Below, one piece after another: positions 1-7,503 of a DNA stretch of 33,864 nucleotides. The position numbers and the translations under genes are program-made. Numbering within the stretch: position 1 is the first letter of the stretch; the number at the start of each line of letters is the position of its first letter. The stretch is from Buttiauxella sp035271705. Lineage in GTDB: Bacteria; Pseudomonadota; Gammaproteobacteria; Enterobacterales; Enterobacteriaceae. The DNA is taken from positions 1 through 33,864 of the forward strand of contig NZ_DATERI010000059.1 of the NCBI RefSeq assembly GCF_035271705.1, in the 5' to 3' direction. Under the pieces are notes generated by a model, which worked only from the letters and a program-made list of their open reading frames with translations, was not told the origin of the DNA and made no database searches.

Positions 1-215
1 TGGCGCTGGAACATCCATTTGATGGCTTTGAGTGGCACACCGGGTGCGGCCCAGGGTGCGGCGTAACCCGGTGAGATTTGCCCGGCATTTGCCGCACTGG
101 TTTCCATGGCAGGTCCCGCTTCCCTGTCGATAACCGTGACATCATGCCCTGCCTGACGTAAATACCAGGCACTGCTGACACCGACAACACCACTTCCCAG
201 CACCACAACATGCAT
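1..215 (-). CDS. dadA: D-amino acid dehydrogenase small subunit, N-terminal part (cut by window edge)
   Basis: FAD-dependent inner-membrane-associated enzyme that oxidises D-alanine and other D-amino acids to 2-oxo acids and passes electrons to the respiratory chain; part of alanine catabolism with the racemase DadX. Only the first 71 codons are present. They begin with the Rossmann FAD-binding motif GSGVVGVSSAWYL near residues 7-19, followed by VIDRE and the stretch ETSAANAGQISPGYAAPWAA, which is characteristic of DadA. The ATG start is preceded by GGTGGA. The gene points out of the window and is divergent from ycgB. A CRP-like site lies about 90-105 bases upstream, consistent with the known CRP/Lrp control of E. 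coli dadAX. Confidence 0.95.
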   Translation of the reverse strand, partial: MHVVVLGSGVVGVSSAWYLRQAGHDVTVIDREAGPAMETSAANAGQISPGYAAPWAAPGVPLKAIKWMFQR

Positions 216-540
216 AACTATTCCACCATTTAGCTAAAAGAATAATCTTCTGATTACAAATTGATAACCCAGATGAAAATGTTATTCAACATATGGCTTT
301 ATTATAGTGACTTTTCTCACATCTTTACCTCGCACAGCACGGTTAACATAATTAGAATCTCCTACGTACGAATATATTTTCCTCAGAATATTATTCTGCT
401 CTAATCACAAAATACCGGGTGTTAAGACAAGTAAATCATGAGGAAAAAATTTTGCTTGCAGCGGCTAAGTTTCAGGAGTTGTCTATTCTTGAAGTGAGGC
501 TTTCCATCCAGAGAGAGCCGCCAACAATGAGGGCGCGCTG
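216..540. other. dadA-ycgB divergent intergenic region
   Basis: A 325-base AT-rich spacer holding the promoters of dadA (leftward) and ycgB (rightward). Apart from the CRP-like palindrome at 306-321 and the ycgB ribosome binding site (AGGG near 530) I see no open frame or repeat. E. coli ycgB is RpoS-dependent, but I could not place a clear sigma-S -10 element. Confidence 0.5.
306..321. promoter_or_regulatory. CRP-like binding site upstream of dadA
   Basis: AGTGA-CTTTTC-TCACA matches the CRP consensus TGTGA-N6-TCACA at nine of ten half-site positions. Its position 91-106 bases before the dadA start codon suits catabolite activation of the D-alanine degradation genes, as known in E. coli. It could also act on the divergent ycgB. 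Inferred from sequence only. Confidence 0.55.
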
Positions 541-2076
541 ATGGCTATTGTTACTGATTCCGCCACAAAGGATTCTAAACGTCTAAGTGATGGACCTGAC
601 TGGACGTTCGAGCTGCTCGATGTCTATCTCGCCGAGATTGACCGGGTCGCCAAACTCTATCGGCTGGACACTTATCCTCATCAAATCGAAGTGATTACTT
701 CCGAGCAGATGATGGACGCGTATTCGAGTGTCGGGATGCCGATTAACTACGCACACTGGTCATTTGGTAAGAAATTCATCGAAACGGAACGGCTTTATAA
801 ACATGGGCAGCAAGGGCTGGCCTATGAAATCGTCATCAACTCCAATCCGTGTATTGCTTATCTGATGGAAGAAAACACCATCACCATGCAGGCGCTGGTT
901 ATCGCCCACGCCTGTTATGGGCATAACTCTTTCTTCAAGAACAACTATTTGTTCCGTAGCTGGACAGATGCCAGCTCGATTATTGACTACTTAATCTTCG
1001 CACGTAAATACATTACCGAGTGCGAAGAACGCTATGGCGTGGATGAGGTAGAGCGTTTGCTCGACTCCTGTCATGCGCTGATGAACTACGGCGTTGACCG
1101 TTATAAACGTCCGCAAAAAATTTCGTTGCAGGAAGAAACCGCTCGGCAGAAAAGCCGCGAGGAGTATCTGCAGAGCCAGGTCAATACACTATGGCGTACC
1201 CTGCCACGCCGTGAAGAGGAAAAAACGATTGCCGAAGCGCGTCGTTACCCTTCAGAGCCACAGGAAAACCTGCTCTATTTCATGGAGAAAAATGCACCGT
1301 TGTTGGAGTCCTGGCAGCGTGAGATTTTACGTATCGTGCGTAAGGTTAGTCAGTATTTTTATCCACAGAAACAGACCCAAGTGATGAACGAAGGCTGGGC
1401 TACGTTCTGGCACTACACCATTCTTAACCATCTGTATGATGAAGGAAAAGTGACAGACCGCTTTATGCTGGAGTTTTTGCACAGTCACACCAATGTGGTG
1501 TTCCAGCCACCGTACAACAGCCCGTGGTACAGCGGCATTAACCCGTATGCACTCGGCTTTGCCATGTTCCAGGATATCAAACGGATTTGCCAGACACCGA
1601 CTGAAGAAGATCGCTATTGGTTCCCGGATATTGCCGGTAAAGATTGGTTGGATACCCTGCATTTCGCGATGCGTGATTTTAAAGATGAAAGTTTTATCAG
1701 TCAGTTCCTGTCACCTAAACTGATGCGTGATTTCCGCTTGTTTACGGTGCTCGATGATGACCGCAATAATTACCTGGAAATTGCCGCCATTCACAATGAA
1801 GAGGGCTATCGCAAGATTCGTGCTGAGCTTTCTGCCCAGTACAATCTGAGTAACCTTGAGCCGAACATTCAGGTATGGAACGTTGATTTACGAGGCGATC
1901 GCTCGCTGACTTTGCGATATATCCCGCATAACCGTGCACCGCTGGATAAAGGGCGTCGGGAAGTCCTCAAGCATGTGCATCGTCTGTGGGGCTTTGACGT
2001 GACGTTAGAGCAGCAAAATGAAGATGGTAGCGTTGAGTTGCTTGAACGTTGCCCTCCACGGCTTAATAACCTGTAA
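541..2076 (+). CDS. ycgB: SpoVR family protein YcgB
   Basis: A 511-residue cytoplasmic protein of the SpoVR family, near-identical by eye to E. coli YcgB along its length. The molecular activity is not established; in E. coli ycgB belongs to the RpoS/general stress set and is functionally linked with the yeaG-yeaH genes, and the Bacillus homologue SpoVR affects spore cortex formation. Visible family-conserved stretches include LYRLDTYPHQIEVITSEQMM (residues about 40-60), a His-rich AHACYGHNSFF segment (about 122-132) and QVMNEGWATFWHY (about 280-292), whose HxxxH/E-rich arrangement could be a metal site (inference). The ATG follows AGGG with seven bases of spacing. It stands alone, ending at a strong terminator shared with convergent fadR. 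Confidence 0.95.
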   Translation: MAIVTDSATKDSKRLSDGPDWTFELLDVYLAEIDRVAKLYRLDTYPHQIEVITSEQMMDAYSSVGMPINYAHWSFGKKFIETERLYKHGQQGLAYEIVINSNPCIAYLMEENTITMQALVIAHACYGHNSFFKNNYLFRSWTDASSIIDYLIFARKYITECEERYGVDEVERLLDSCHALMNYGVDRYKRPQKISLQEETARQKSREEYLQSQVNTLWRTLPRREEEKTIAEARRYPSEPQENLLYFMEKNAPLLESWQREILRIVRKVSQYFYPQKQTQVMNEGWATFWHYTILNHLYDEGKVTDRFMLEFLHSHTNVVFQPPYNSPWYSGINPYALGFAMFQDIKRICQTPTEEDRYWFPDIAGKDWLDTLHFAMRDFKDESFISQFLSPKLMRDFRLFTVLDDDRNNYLEIAAIHNEEGYRKIRAELSAQYNLSNLEPNIQVWNVDLRGDRSLTLRYIPHNRAPLDKGRREVLKHVHRLWGFDVTLEQQNEDGSVELLERCPPRLNNL

Positions 2077-2094
2077 CCGGCACTGCGCCAGCAT

Positions 2095-2124
2095 AAAAAA
2101 ACGCTTCCTTCGGGAAGCGTTTTT
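2095..2124. terminator. Bidirectional rho-independent terminator, ycgB/fadR
   Basis: An 8-bp stem ACGCTTCC/GGAAGCGT closed by a stable TTCG tetraloop, flanked by six A on the left and four T on the right, so it can terminate ycgB (+) and fadR (-). Confidence 0.9.
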
Positions 2125-2155
2125 CGTATTACAGGACGGTCATAAAAATGCCAGG

Positions 2156-2875
2156 TTAACGGCTGTTCATGGCCAAATCGCCCGGTAAATTTTTCTGCAT
2201 CTGATGCCAGATATCGCCACTTTCACGCCCGTAGGTACGAACGGTTTCAAATACTTGATCGTGCAAACCTTGTTGGCAAATTTCTGCCAGACGGTGGTAG
2301 AAACCTAACGCCAGGCTACGCGCTTCAGGACTTGAGAAATAATGACGGCCGATACGGGTATACAGTCCTTTCATTCCGTTGAGGATCAGACCGTAAATCG
2401 GGTTCCCGGAAGCGAATGCCAGGCCACGGAAAATGTTGTAGTCCAGTTTTGCAAACGCATCAGCGTGATCTTCAACACTGTTAGCCGTCGCCAATACTTC
2501 CTGGGCTTTATCCGGATGCTGACGAACAGCGGTGCGGATAAAGATAGTCGCGATGTTGGTTCGAACTGATAACAGGTTATCAATCAACTGCGGCACACTG
2601 TCATGATCGAGGCGAGCCAAGGTCTCCAGAATGTTCAATCCTGAAGTTTCCCAGAAGTTATTCACTTTGGTCGGCTTGCCATGCTGAATCGTTAACCAAC
2701 CATCACGCGCCAGACGCTGAAGCACCTCGCGCAGCGTGGTACGGGTGACGCCGATTAACTCGGATAACTCACGTTCAGCCGGAAGAATGGTTCCCGGAGC
2801 GAAGCGGTTATTCCAGATACTTTCGATGATATATTCTTCCGCGAAACCCGCTGGGCTCTGCGCCTTAATGACCAT
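2156..2875 (-). CDS. fadR: Fatty acid metabolism transcription regulator FadR
   Basis: GntR-family dimeric regulator, 239 residues as in E. coli. It represses beta-oxidation genes such as fadD and fadBA and activates fabA/fabB and iclR; long-chain acyl-CoA releases it from DNA. The N-terminal winged helix-turn-helix covers residues about 1-75 (LSELIGVTRTTLREVLQRLA is the recognition region); the remainder is the helical acyl-CoA-binding FCD-like domain, including FRGLAFASGNPIYGLILNGM. The start is preceded by GGAAAG. The gene is divergent from nhaB. A FadR-type operator sits 35-51 bases before its own start codon, implying autoregulation. One regulatory target, fadD, lies about 13 kb away in the same window. 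Confidence 0.97.
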   Translation of the reverse strand: MVIKAQSPAGFAEEYIIESIWNNRFAPGTILPAERELSELIGVTRTTLREVLQRLARDGWLTIQHGKPTKVNNFWETSGLNILETLARLDHDSVPQLIDNLLSVRTNIATIFIRTAVRQHPDKAQEVLATANSVEDHADAFAKLDYNIFRGLAFASGNPIYGLILNGMKGLYTRIGRHYFSSPEARSLALGFYHRLAEICQQGLHDQVFETVRTYGRESGDIWHQMQKNLPGDLAMNSR

Positions 2876-2909
2876 AGTATGCTTTCCATTACACAGGTTT
2901 TGCTAAAGA

Positions 2910-2926
2910 GACTCATCATACCAGAT
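2910..2926 (-). promoter_or_regulatory. Putative FadR operator in the fadR promoter
   Basis: On the minus strand this reads ATCTGGTATGATGAGTC. It fits the FadR half-site pattern AnCTGGTnnGA and shares 13 of 17 bases with the FadR-type site before fadD at 16221-16237. Located 35-51 bases upstream of the fadR ATG, so bound FadR would probably block its own promoter. Functional role is inferred. Confidence 0.6.
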
Positions 2927-2927
2927 G

Positions 2928-2942
2928 CCATGCGGTGCATGG
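2928..2942. repeat. Inverted repeat CCATGC-GGT-GCATGG in the fadR-nhaB spacer
   Basis: Perfect 6-bp arms with a 3-base centre, immediately beside the FadR-type site. It could be an operator or a small hairpin in the fadR transcript. No known regulator consensus recognised. Confidence 0.5.
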
Positions 2943-3172
2943 TAGCGGCGACAACCGCCAAATATGGAATCATGATTTAATTTTACATATAATCGCACTC
3001 TGAAAGTACATTCCCATGCCTTGATTGATGCCTTATGCACAGGTAACCTAAAACCACTTTTTTGAACGCAACTTTATATTTATCCGAAATATTTCAATTT
3101 TGTTAGAGGTATGTAGAAAGCCTCTTCTGTTCTTTGACATATTATAGGTAATGGGAGAATGAAAATTTCACG

Positions 3173-4738
3173 ATGGAAATGTCTATTGGTCGTGCGCTTT
3201 ATCGCAACTTTTTAGGTCAATCTCCGGATTGGTACAAGCTGACTTTACTGACTTTTTTAGTCGTAAATCCATTAGTTTTTTGGTTTGTCAGTCCATTTAT
3301 TGCAGGTTGGTTATTAGTTGCAGAGTTTATCTTTACCCTGGCAATGGCGTTGAAATGCTATCCGTTACTGCCTGGCGGCTTGTTAGCGTTTGAAGCCGTA
3401 TTCATCGGTATGACCAGCGCCGAACATGTGCGTGCAGAAATCGCTGCCAACCTTGAAGTGTTGTTGCTGCTGGTATTTATGGTAGCGGGCATCTACTTCA
3501 TGAAACAGCTTCTGCTATTGCTGTTTACCAAATTACTGCTCGGCATCCGCTCGAAGATTTTACTTTCCCTATCCTTTTGTTTCGCGGCAGCGTTTCTGTC
3601 AGCCTTCCTTGATGCCCTGACAGTGGTTGCCGTCATTATCAGCGTGGCGGTGGGCTTCTACGATATTTATCACCGCGTCACGTCTGCAGGTGATTTAGAC
3701 AATAATATTAAGGATGACCCCCTTCTTGCTTCTGAAAATCACAAAACCCTTGAGCAATTTCGGGCGTTCTTACGCAGCCTGATGATGCATGCGGGTGTCG
3801 GTACAGCACTGGGCGGTGTGATGACCATGGTTGGCGAGCCGCAAAACCTGATCATCGCGAAAAATGCGGGCTGGCATTTTGGCGACTTCCTTCTGCGTAT
3901 GGCACCAGTGACCATTCCAACTCTGATCTTTGGTCTGCTTACCTGTGTGCTGTTAGAGTCCACCAAAATCCTTGGTTACGGTGAAAAACTGCCGGAGAAA
4001 GTACGTGGGATTTTGCAGGATTTCGACACCAGCAGTGCTCAAAAACGGACTCGTCAGGACAAGATGAAGCTTGTGGTGCAGGCGCTGATTGGTATCTGGC
4101 TGATTATTGCACTGGCATTGCATTTAGGTGAAGTTGGGTTAATCGGTTTGTCGGTGATTATTTTTGCCACCGCGCTATGCGGCGTGACCGATGAGCATCA
4201 GATTGGTAAAGCCTTTACCGAAGCATTGCCATTTACCGCCCTGCTGACGGTGTTCTTTGCAGTCGTTGCCGTGATAATCGATCAACGTCTATTTACCCCG
4301 GTTATTCAGTTTGTATTGTTGGCCGAACCGAATTCGCAGCTGGCGCTGTTCTATTTATTCAACGGTATCTTGTCATCGATTTCTGATAACGTGTTTGTCG
4401 GAACCGTGTACATCAACGAAGCGAAAACTGCGCTGACCAACGGTATTATCGATCTCAAACAGTTTGAGTTACTCGCAGTGGCTATCAACACCGGGACTAA
4501 CCTGCCGTCGGTTGCGACACCGAATGGCCAGGCTGCATTTTTGTTCCTGCTCACCTCAGCTCTCGCGCCACTGATTCGTCTTTCTTATGGACGTATGGTG
4601 CTGATGGCACTGCCGTATACACTGGTACTGACCGTGGTTGGATTGTTGTGTGTACAGTTTACGCTCGTTCCAGCAACTGAATGGATGTTGCAGGCCGGGT
4701 GGATTTCTTTACCCCCTATCGACGCTTTACCACATTAA
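3173..4738 (+). CDS. nhaB: Na+/H+ antiporter NhaB
   Basis: Inner-membrane sodium/proton antiporter, 521 residues against about 513 in E. coli, that exports Na+ in exchange for protons and supports pH and sodium homeostasis. The protein is hydrophobic throughout, with about a dozen membrane segments; the cytoplasmic loop at residues about 165-185 is where the extra length lies. Conserved NhaB stretches include SAFLDALTVVAVIISVAVGFY, HAGVGTALGGVMTMVGEPQN, SSISDNVFVGTVYINEAK and AINTGTNLPSVATPNGQA. The ATG was chosen by matching the E. coli N-terminus (MEIS/MEMS); the nearest purine-rich ribosome site, GGGAG at 3153-3157, is unusually far (15 bases). An overlapping 18-codon frame starts in between (see findings). 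Followed by a terminator, so not clearly cotranscribed with dsbB. Confidence 0.96.
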   Translation: MEMSIGRALYRNFLGQSPDWYKLTLLTFLVVNPLVFWFVSPFIAGWLLVAEFIFTLAMALKCYPLLPGGLLAFEAVFIGMTSAEHVRAEIAANLEVLLLLVFMVAGIYFMKQLLLLLFTKLLLGIRSKILLSLSFCFAAAFLSAFLDALTVVAVIISVAVGFYDIYHRVTSAGDLDNNIKDDPLLASENHKTLEQFRAFLRSLMMHAGVGTALGGVMTMVGEPQNLIIAKNAGWHFGDFLLRMAPVTIPTLIFGLLTCVLLESTKILGYGEKLPEKVRGILQDFDTSSAQKRTRQDKMKLVVQALIGIWLIIALALHLGEVGLIGLSVIIFATALCGVTDEHQIGKAFTEALPFTALLTVFFAVVAVIIDQRLFTPVIQFVLLAEPNSQLALFYLFNGILSSISDNVFVGTVYINEAKTALTNGIIDLKQFELLAVAINTGTNLPSVATPNGQAAFLFLLTSALAPLIRLSYGRMVLMALPYTLVLTVVGLLCVQFTLVPATEWMLQAGWISLPPIDALPH

Positions 4739-4748
4739 GTTAATTTCG

Positions 4749-4777
4749 CGGGTAGCTTGCTGCCCGTTAACTTTTTT
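4749..4777 (+). terminator. Rho-independent terminator after nhaB
   Basis: Stem CGGGTAG/CTGCCCG with loop CTTG (one T-G pair), then TTAAC and six T. Flanking GTTAA/TTAAC can extend the stem. Confidence 0.7.
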
Positions 4778-4880
4778 GTCTGATAAACATTCAATTAGCC
4801 TGTTATTTTGATGTGCCTACTGGCGCGGAAATCGAATTCGTTTACACTGCGACTCAACGAATGCTGCTGGGATACTGATT

Positions 4881-5411
4881 ATGTTGCGATATTTAAACCA
4901 ATGCTCCCGTGGGCGAGGAGCCTGGCTTCTTCTTGCATTCACGGCTTTCGCGCTGGAAATGGTGGCATTGTGGTTTCAGCACGTCATGTTGCTGCAACCG
5001 TGTGTAATGTGTATTTACGAGCGTTGCGCACTGTTCGGCGTGATGGGTGCAGGCATTGTCGGTGCAATTGCGCCGAAATCTCCGCTACGTTATGCCGGGA
5101 TTGCGCTTTGGATCTACAGTGCCGGGAAAGGCCTGCAGTTGGCATGGGAACACACCATGATTCAGCTTCATCCTTCACCGTTTGTGACGTGTGATTTTGC
5201 TGCCCGTTTCCCAAGCTGGTTGCCACTCGATAAATGGCTGCCACAAGTATTTGTGGCGACGGGTGACTGTTCCGTACGTCAGTGGGAATTCCTGTCGCTG
5301 GATATGGTGCAGTGGCTGGTGGGAATTTTTGCCATTTTCCTGGTGATTGCTGTGCTGGTGTTGATTGCTCAGCCTTTCAAGCCTAAACGTCGCGATCTGT
5401 TTAGTCGGTAA
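4881..5411 (+). CDS. dsbB: Disulfide bond formation protein B
   Basis: Four-helix inner-membrane protein of 176 residues, as in E. coli, that reoxidises periplasmic DsbA and transfers the electrons to ubiquinone or menaquinone. Both periplasmic cysteine pairs are present: Cys41/Cys44 in QPCVMCIYERC, and the second pair in FVTCDF and TGDCSVRQW, equivalent to E. coli Cys104 and Cys130. The quinone-site Arg48 follows the first pair. The start ATG is preceded by GGGA at good spacing and matches the E. coli N-terminus MLR(F/Y)LNQCS. It is separated from nhaB by a terminator and ends at its own strong terminator. Confidence 0.97.
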   Translation: MLRYLNQCSRGRGAWLLLAFTAFALEMVALWFQHVMLLQPCVMCIYERCALFGVMGAGIVGAIAPKSPLRYAGIALWIYSAGKGLQLAWEHTMIQLHPSPFVTCDFAARFPSWLPLDKWLPQVFVATGDCSVRQWEFLSLDMVQWLVGIFAIFLVIAVLVLIAQPFKPKRRDLFSR

Positions 5412-5430
5412 GCTCAGGACTCAAGAAGAC

Positions 5431-5455
5431 AAAAACCCGCCGAGGCGGGTTTTTT
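5431..5455. terminator. Bidirectional terminator, dsbB / lipoprotein gene
   Basis: AAAACCCGC/GCGGGTTTT stem with CGAG loop, A run on the left and T run on the right; lies between the convergent ends of dsbB and the DUF333 lipoprotein gene. Confidence 0.9.
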
Positions 5456-5459
5456 ATTA

Positions 5460-5696
5460 TTAGTGGTCGCGTCGATAAAGCGTCCACTGGTCCATTCGTT
5501 CACCGCTCGGCAATAAGCAGTCACCCCGCTCCCCCAAATCGGTTTTCACCGTTCTCAATTCACCGCCCTTATCTTTGCAGTAAACTGACGCCGGGTTCGG
5601 CATGCCGATAACCTGAGGCGGTTTGGGAGTGGTAGGTTCGGGCGATGAACAGCCACTGAGTGTGAGTGCCCCAAGCAGTAGTGTTATTTTTTTCAT
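5460..5696 (-). CDS. DUF333 family outer-membrane lipoprotein (YoaF-like)
   Basis: Small lipoprotein of 78 residues. A signal peptide ends in the lipobox LSGC with lipidated Cys16; Ser at +2 predicts outer-membrane sorting. After a Pro-rich linker the mature part contains NPASVYCKDKGG and a C-terminal DQWTLYRRDH, the pattern of the DUF333 family to which E. coli YoaF belongs. The two cysteines of the domain (in VYCKDK and GDCLLPSG) could form a disulfide. Function is not known for the family. The gene has a very strong ribosome site, GGAGG, but that site is paired within a hairpin (5701-5715), so translation may be controlled. It starts the variable island after dsbB. Confidence 0.85.
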   Translation of the reverse strand: MKKITLLLGALTLSGCSSPEPTTPKPPQVIGMPNPASVYCKDKGGELRTVKTDLGERGDCLLPSGERMDQWTLYRRDH

Positions 5697-5700
5697 TATT

Positions 5701-5715
5701 CCTCCGATTTGGAGG
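5701..5715 (-). promoter_or_regulatory. Hairpin masking the Shine-Dalgarno of the DUF333 lipoprotein gene
   Basis: In the leftward transcript this reads CCTCC-AAATC-GGAGG, followed by AATA and the ATG. The GGAGG is the ribosome binding site and is exactly complementary to the CCTCC five bases before it. Five GC-rich pairs with a 5-base loop. Confidence 0.6.
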
Positions 5716-6122
5716 CTGAATGGTAACAGTGCAGAGTTGGGGAAAGCAAAATCAGCGGCACGCGCTCTTATCGAGCAGACACGTTATATTGATGAATCGC
5801 ACTCATCGGACGATGAAGGAGGTGCATCCCTGATTTACAGAAAATACAAACAGCGCCATGGGGATTTGTTTCTCGGACATCATAGGGGGAAGTGCGATAC
5901 TGTGAACCGCCACATGACGGACACTTAAATGTTAAATGTTGGATAAAAACCTACTTTTACTTGTTATTGAAAGAATACCGTATCACAAAGAATTCACTTT
6001 GTACGATTTATTTTTGTATTCTTTGATGACTCTGGTGATTTAATCTGCACAGTCAGGTTGTTTAAAATAAGGTCCCGTCTAAAACGGAGGTGAGACACCG
6101 TAAGATGGAGCATCATTGCTTA
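5716..6122. other. Intergenic, no confident gene
   Basis: About 400 bases upstream of the DUF333 gene and downstream of glgS. A rightward open stretch runs to the stop at 5926-5928, with a perfect AAGGAGGT at 5816-5823, but no ATG, GTG or TTG follows at proper spacing and the peptide resembles nothing I know. 5935-6090 is AT-rich and featureless to my eye. Confidence 0.4.
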
Positions 6123-6148
6123 GGGCAATGGTATGACCTCCATTGCCC
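6123..6148. repeat. Inverted repeat just after glgS
   Basis: Perfect 9-bp arms GGGCAATGG/CCATTGCCC around an 8-base loop, starting 8 bases beyond the glgS stop. There is no U-run on either strand, so it is more likely a 3'-end stabilising or rho-linked hairpin than a classical terminator. Confidence 0.6.
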
Positions 6149-6155
6149 CTGGACT

Positions 6156-6356
6156 TTAGTGCTTAATTTTCTGTGTACCCGCGCTGACTGCTTGCACGTA
6201 GTAGCGGTCATAATGTTCCTGGAACCAAGCTTTTTGCTCTTCACTCATATTGCCAGTGACTGCATTGATATCTATATCCCGACCCTGTGCATGCATATGG
6301 GCGAAACTACGGGCCAGAAAATCGAGATTTTCTACTGCGTAAACTCTTTTATTCAT
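6156..6356 (-). CDS. glgS: Surface composition regulator / glycogen synthesis protein GlgS
   Basis: A 66-residue cytoplasmic helical protein, exactly the length of E. coli GlgS (ScoR). Diagnostic stretches are NLDFLARSFAHMHAQGRDID, INAVTGNMSEEQKAWFQEHY and a final basic/acidic helix. In E. coli GlgS stimulates glycogen accumulation and represses flagella and fimbriae production, and is transcribed by RpoS- and CRP-dependent promoters; biochemistry is not settled. The ATG is preceded by AAGGA at proper spacing. In E. coli the gene lies elsewhere on the chromosome, so its presence between dsbB and ycgN marks this stretch as rearranged or variable. A 9-bp hairpin lies just past the stop. Confidence 0.9.
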   Translation of the reverse strand: MNKRVYAVENLDFLARSFAHMHAQGRDIDINAVTGNMSEEQKAWFQEHYDRYYVQAVSAGTQKIKH

Positions 6357-6674
6357 AACGTATTCCTTCTGTTTTTAATAACGAAAATTCCTATTCTCAG
6401 TATTCTGATTCTCGAAACCCCTTTATGTTCCCTCAACACCCACTCGTCGCTCATTATTCAACGCCCTGACATCACGCCATGCGAAAAGTGGTTTTATCCA
6501 TATACAGAGTTTCTTTATCCATACTTAAAAGATAGTTCATTATTAACGAGGAATTGTTAAATAAATCGATTTTGATTCGAAAATAACTTGAGTAACAAAC
6601 CTACAACTTAAAAATCAAATAGTTATTGTCATGGTCCGTTGCTCTATTTCAGTGTGACCACTCAAGCGTTCACT
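6357..6674. other. glgS upstream region
   Basis: About 320 AT-rich bases that must hold the leftward glgS promoter(s). I see no open frame, tRNA or obvious repeat. No single -10/-35 pair could be chosen with confidence. Confidence 0.4.
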
Positions 6675-6704
6675 CACGGATGGGGGCTGGGTGCCCCATC
6701 CGTG
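6675..6704. terminator. Hairpin at the 3' end of the VIT-like gene
   Basis: Perfect 11-bp inverted repeat CACGGATGGGG/CCCCATCCGTG around an 8-base loop, about 29 bases past the leftward stop. Very stable, but no T-run follows on either strand, so termination efficiency is uncertain. Confidence 0.5.
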
Positions 6705-6732
6705 TCTGACAGTCAAGCAAGACTGGAGGTGT

Positions 6733-7389
6733 TCAGCCTCCCAGAGCGATGGTGACGGCAACTATCACCGCACCCACCGCAGCGAAGATGAGTCCAATCA
6801 GCCAAGGACGTTTGGAACCGGCATAGTGGGCCAGGCCACGGCCGAGCAAGACCAGCATGATGAGAGCGATAGTGTGGGAAAGACGTAGGGCCAATACGGT
6901 GTCGTCGAGGAACATGAAAGGCAGCAGTACCGGGAAGGTCGAGAGAAACACCAGCAAGAAAACTCCCAGGCTGTTGCGCAGATCCTGCCAACGGATAATA
7001 CGGCTTATCATTGCATTTGGTGACTCTTTAAGTCGTGTTTGCCAATCTTTGAGCTCGGTGTCAGAGCTGTTCACGGCCAGGAAAGGAGGCAGCGCATCGC
7101 GCATTACCATAAGAGCCGCTGAATCCCCTGTCGGCAACTGACGCAGTTTTATCTCCAATCGCATTGATCGCCCACGCTCGGCCAAGGTGGTAATGAGGTA
7201 AACAATGGCATCGATAATACCCCAAGCGATGTTACAGCCGATACCGGCGATCAGGAGGTCCTTGACCTCTGCCTCTCCCGCCTCAAAGGCGTTAAAGCAG
7301 CCAGTAAAGGTGAGCACCATCAGCAGACCAAACAGGATCTCGGAGTGACGGGAGATGGGGTCTAAAGGGGAAAAACGGGATTGATTCAT
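6733..7389 (-). CDS. VIT1/CCC1-like integral membrane protein
   Basis: A 218-residue membrane protein. About five hydrophobic segments are visible: near residues 19-38 (ILFGLLMVLTFTGCF), 46-68 (LLIAGIGCNIAWGIIDAIVY), 138-158, 167-187 and 193-214. The first pair, with FNAFEAGEAEVKDLLIAGIG between them, resembles the TM1-TM2 region of VIT1/CCC1 iron/manganese transporters, where acidic residues bind metal; a charged cytoplasmic stretch separates the second and third segments, as in that family. Substrate cannot be told. The ATG (7387-7389) was preferred; a GTG three codons upstream is an alternative and neither has a strong ribosome site. It appears to be a single-gene unit in the variable island, next to glgS. 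Confidence 0.75.
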   Translation of the reverse strand: MNQSRFSPLDPISRHSEILFGLLMVLTFTGCFNAFEAGEAEVKDLLIAGIGCNIAWGIIDAIVYLITTLAERGRSMRLEIKLRQLPTGDSAALMVMRDALPPFLAVNSSDTELKDWQTRLKESPNAMISRIIRWQDLRNSLGVFLLVFLSTFPVLLPFMFLDDTVLALRLSHTIALIMLVLLGRGLAHYAGSKRPWLIGLIFAAVGAVIVAVTIALGG

Positions 7390-7473
7390 AGAGTGCACTC
7401 ACTTTCTGGTTAAACAAATAGTGGATAGGCAAAGGGTATGCTGAACAAAAAAAGCAGCATCTTCAAATAGTAG

Positions 7474-7503
7474 CTCTGCTCTACTAACTGAGCTATGTCG
7501 AAA
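7474..7503 (-). pseudogene. tRNA fragment (D-arm of a tRNA 5' half)
   Basis: The minus strand reads CGACATAGCTCAGTTAGTAG followed by AGCAG. AGCTC-AGTTAGTA-GAGC is a canonical tRNA D-arm (four GC-rich pairs, A-G-T loop start). What follows cannot form an anticodon arm, and there is no T-arm or CCA end, so this is a scrap of a tRNA gene rather than a gene. Confidence 0.6.

Noticed and set aside
5623..5928. Rightward open frame across the DUF333 gene start
   Set aside because: Mostly antisense to the lipoprotein gene; the AAGGAGGT at 5816 is not followed by a usable start codon and the peptide is unlike any known protein.
6090..6560. Rightward 156-codon frame over glgS
   Set aside because: Antisense to glgS, with composition typical of a shadow frame rather than a protein.
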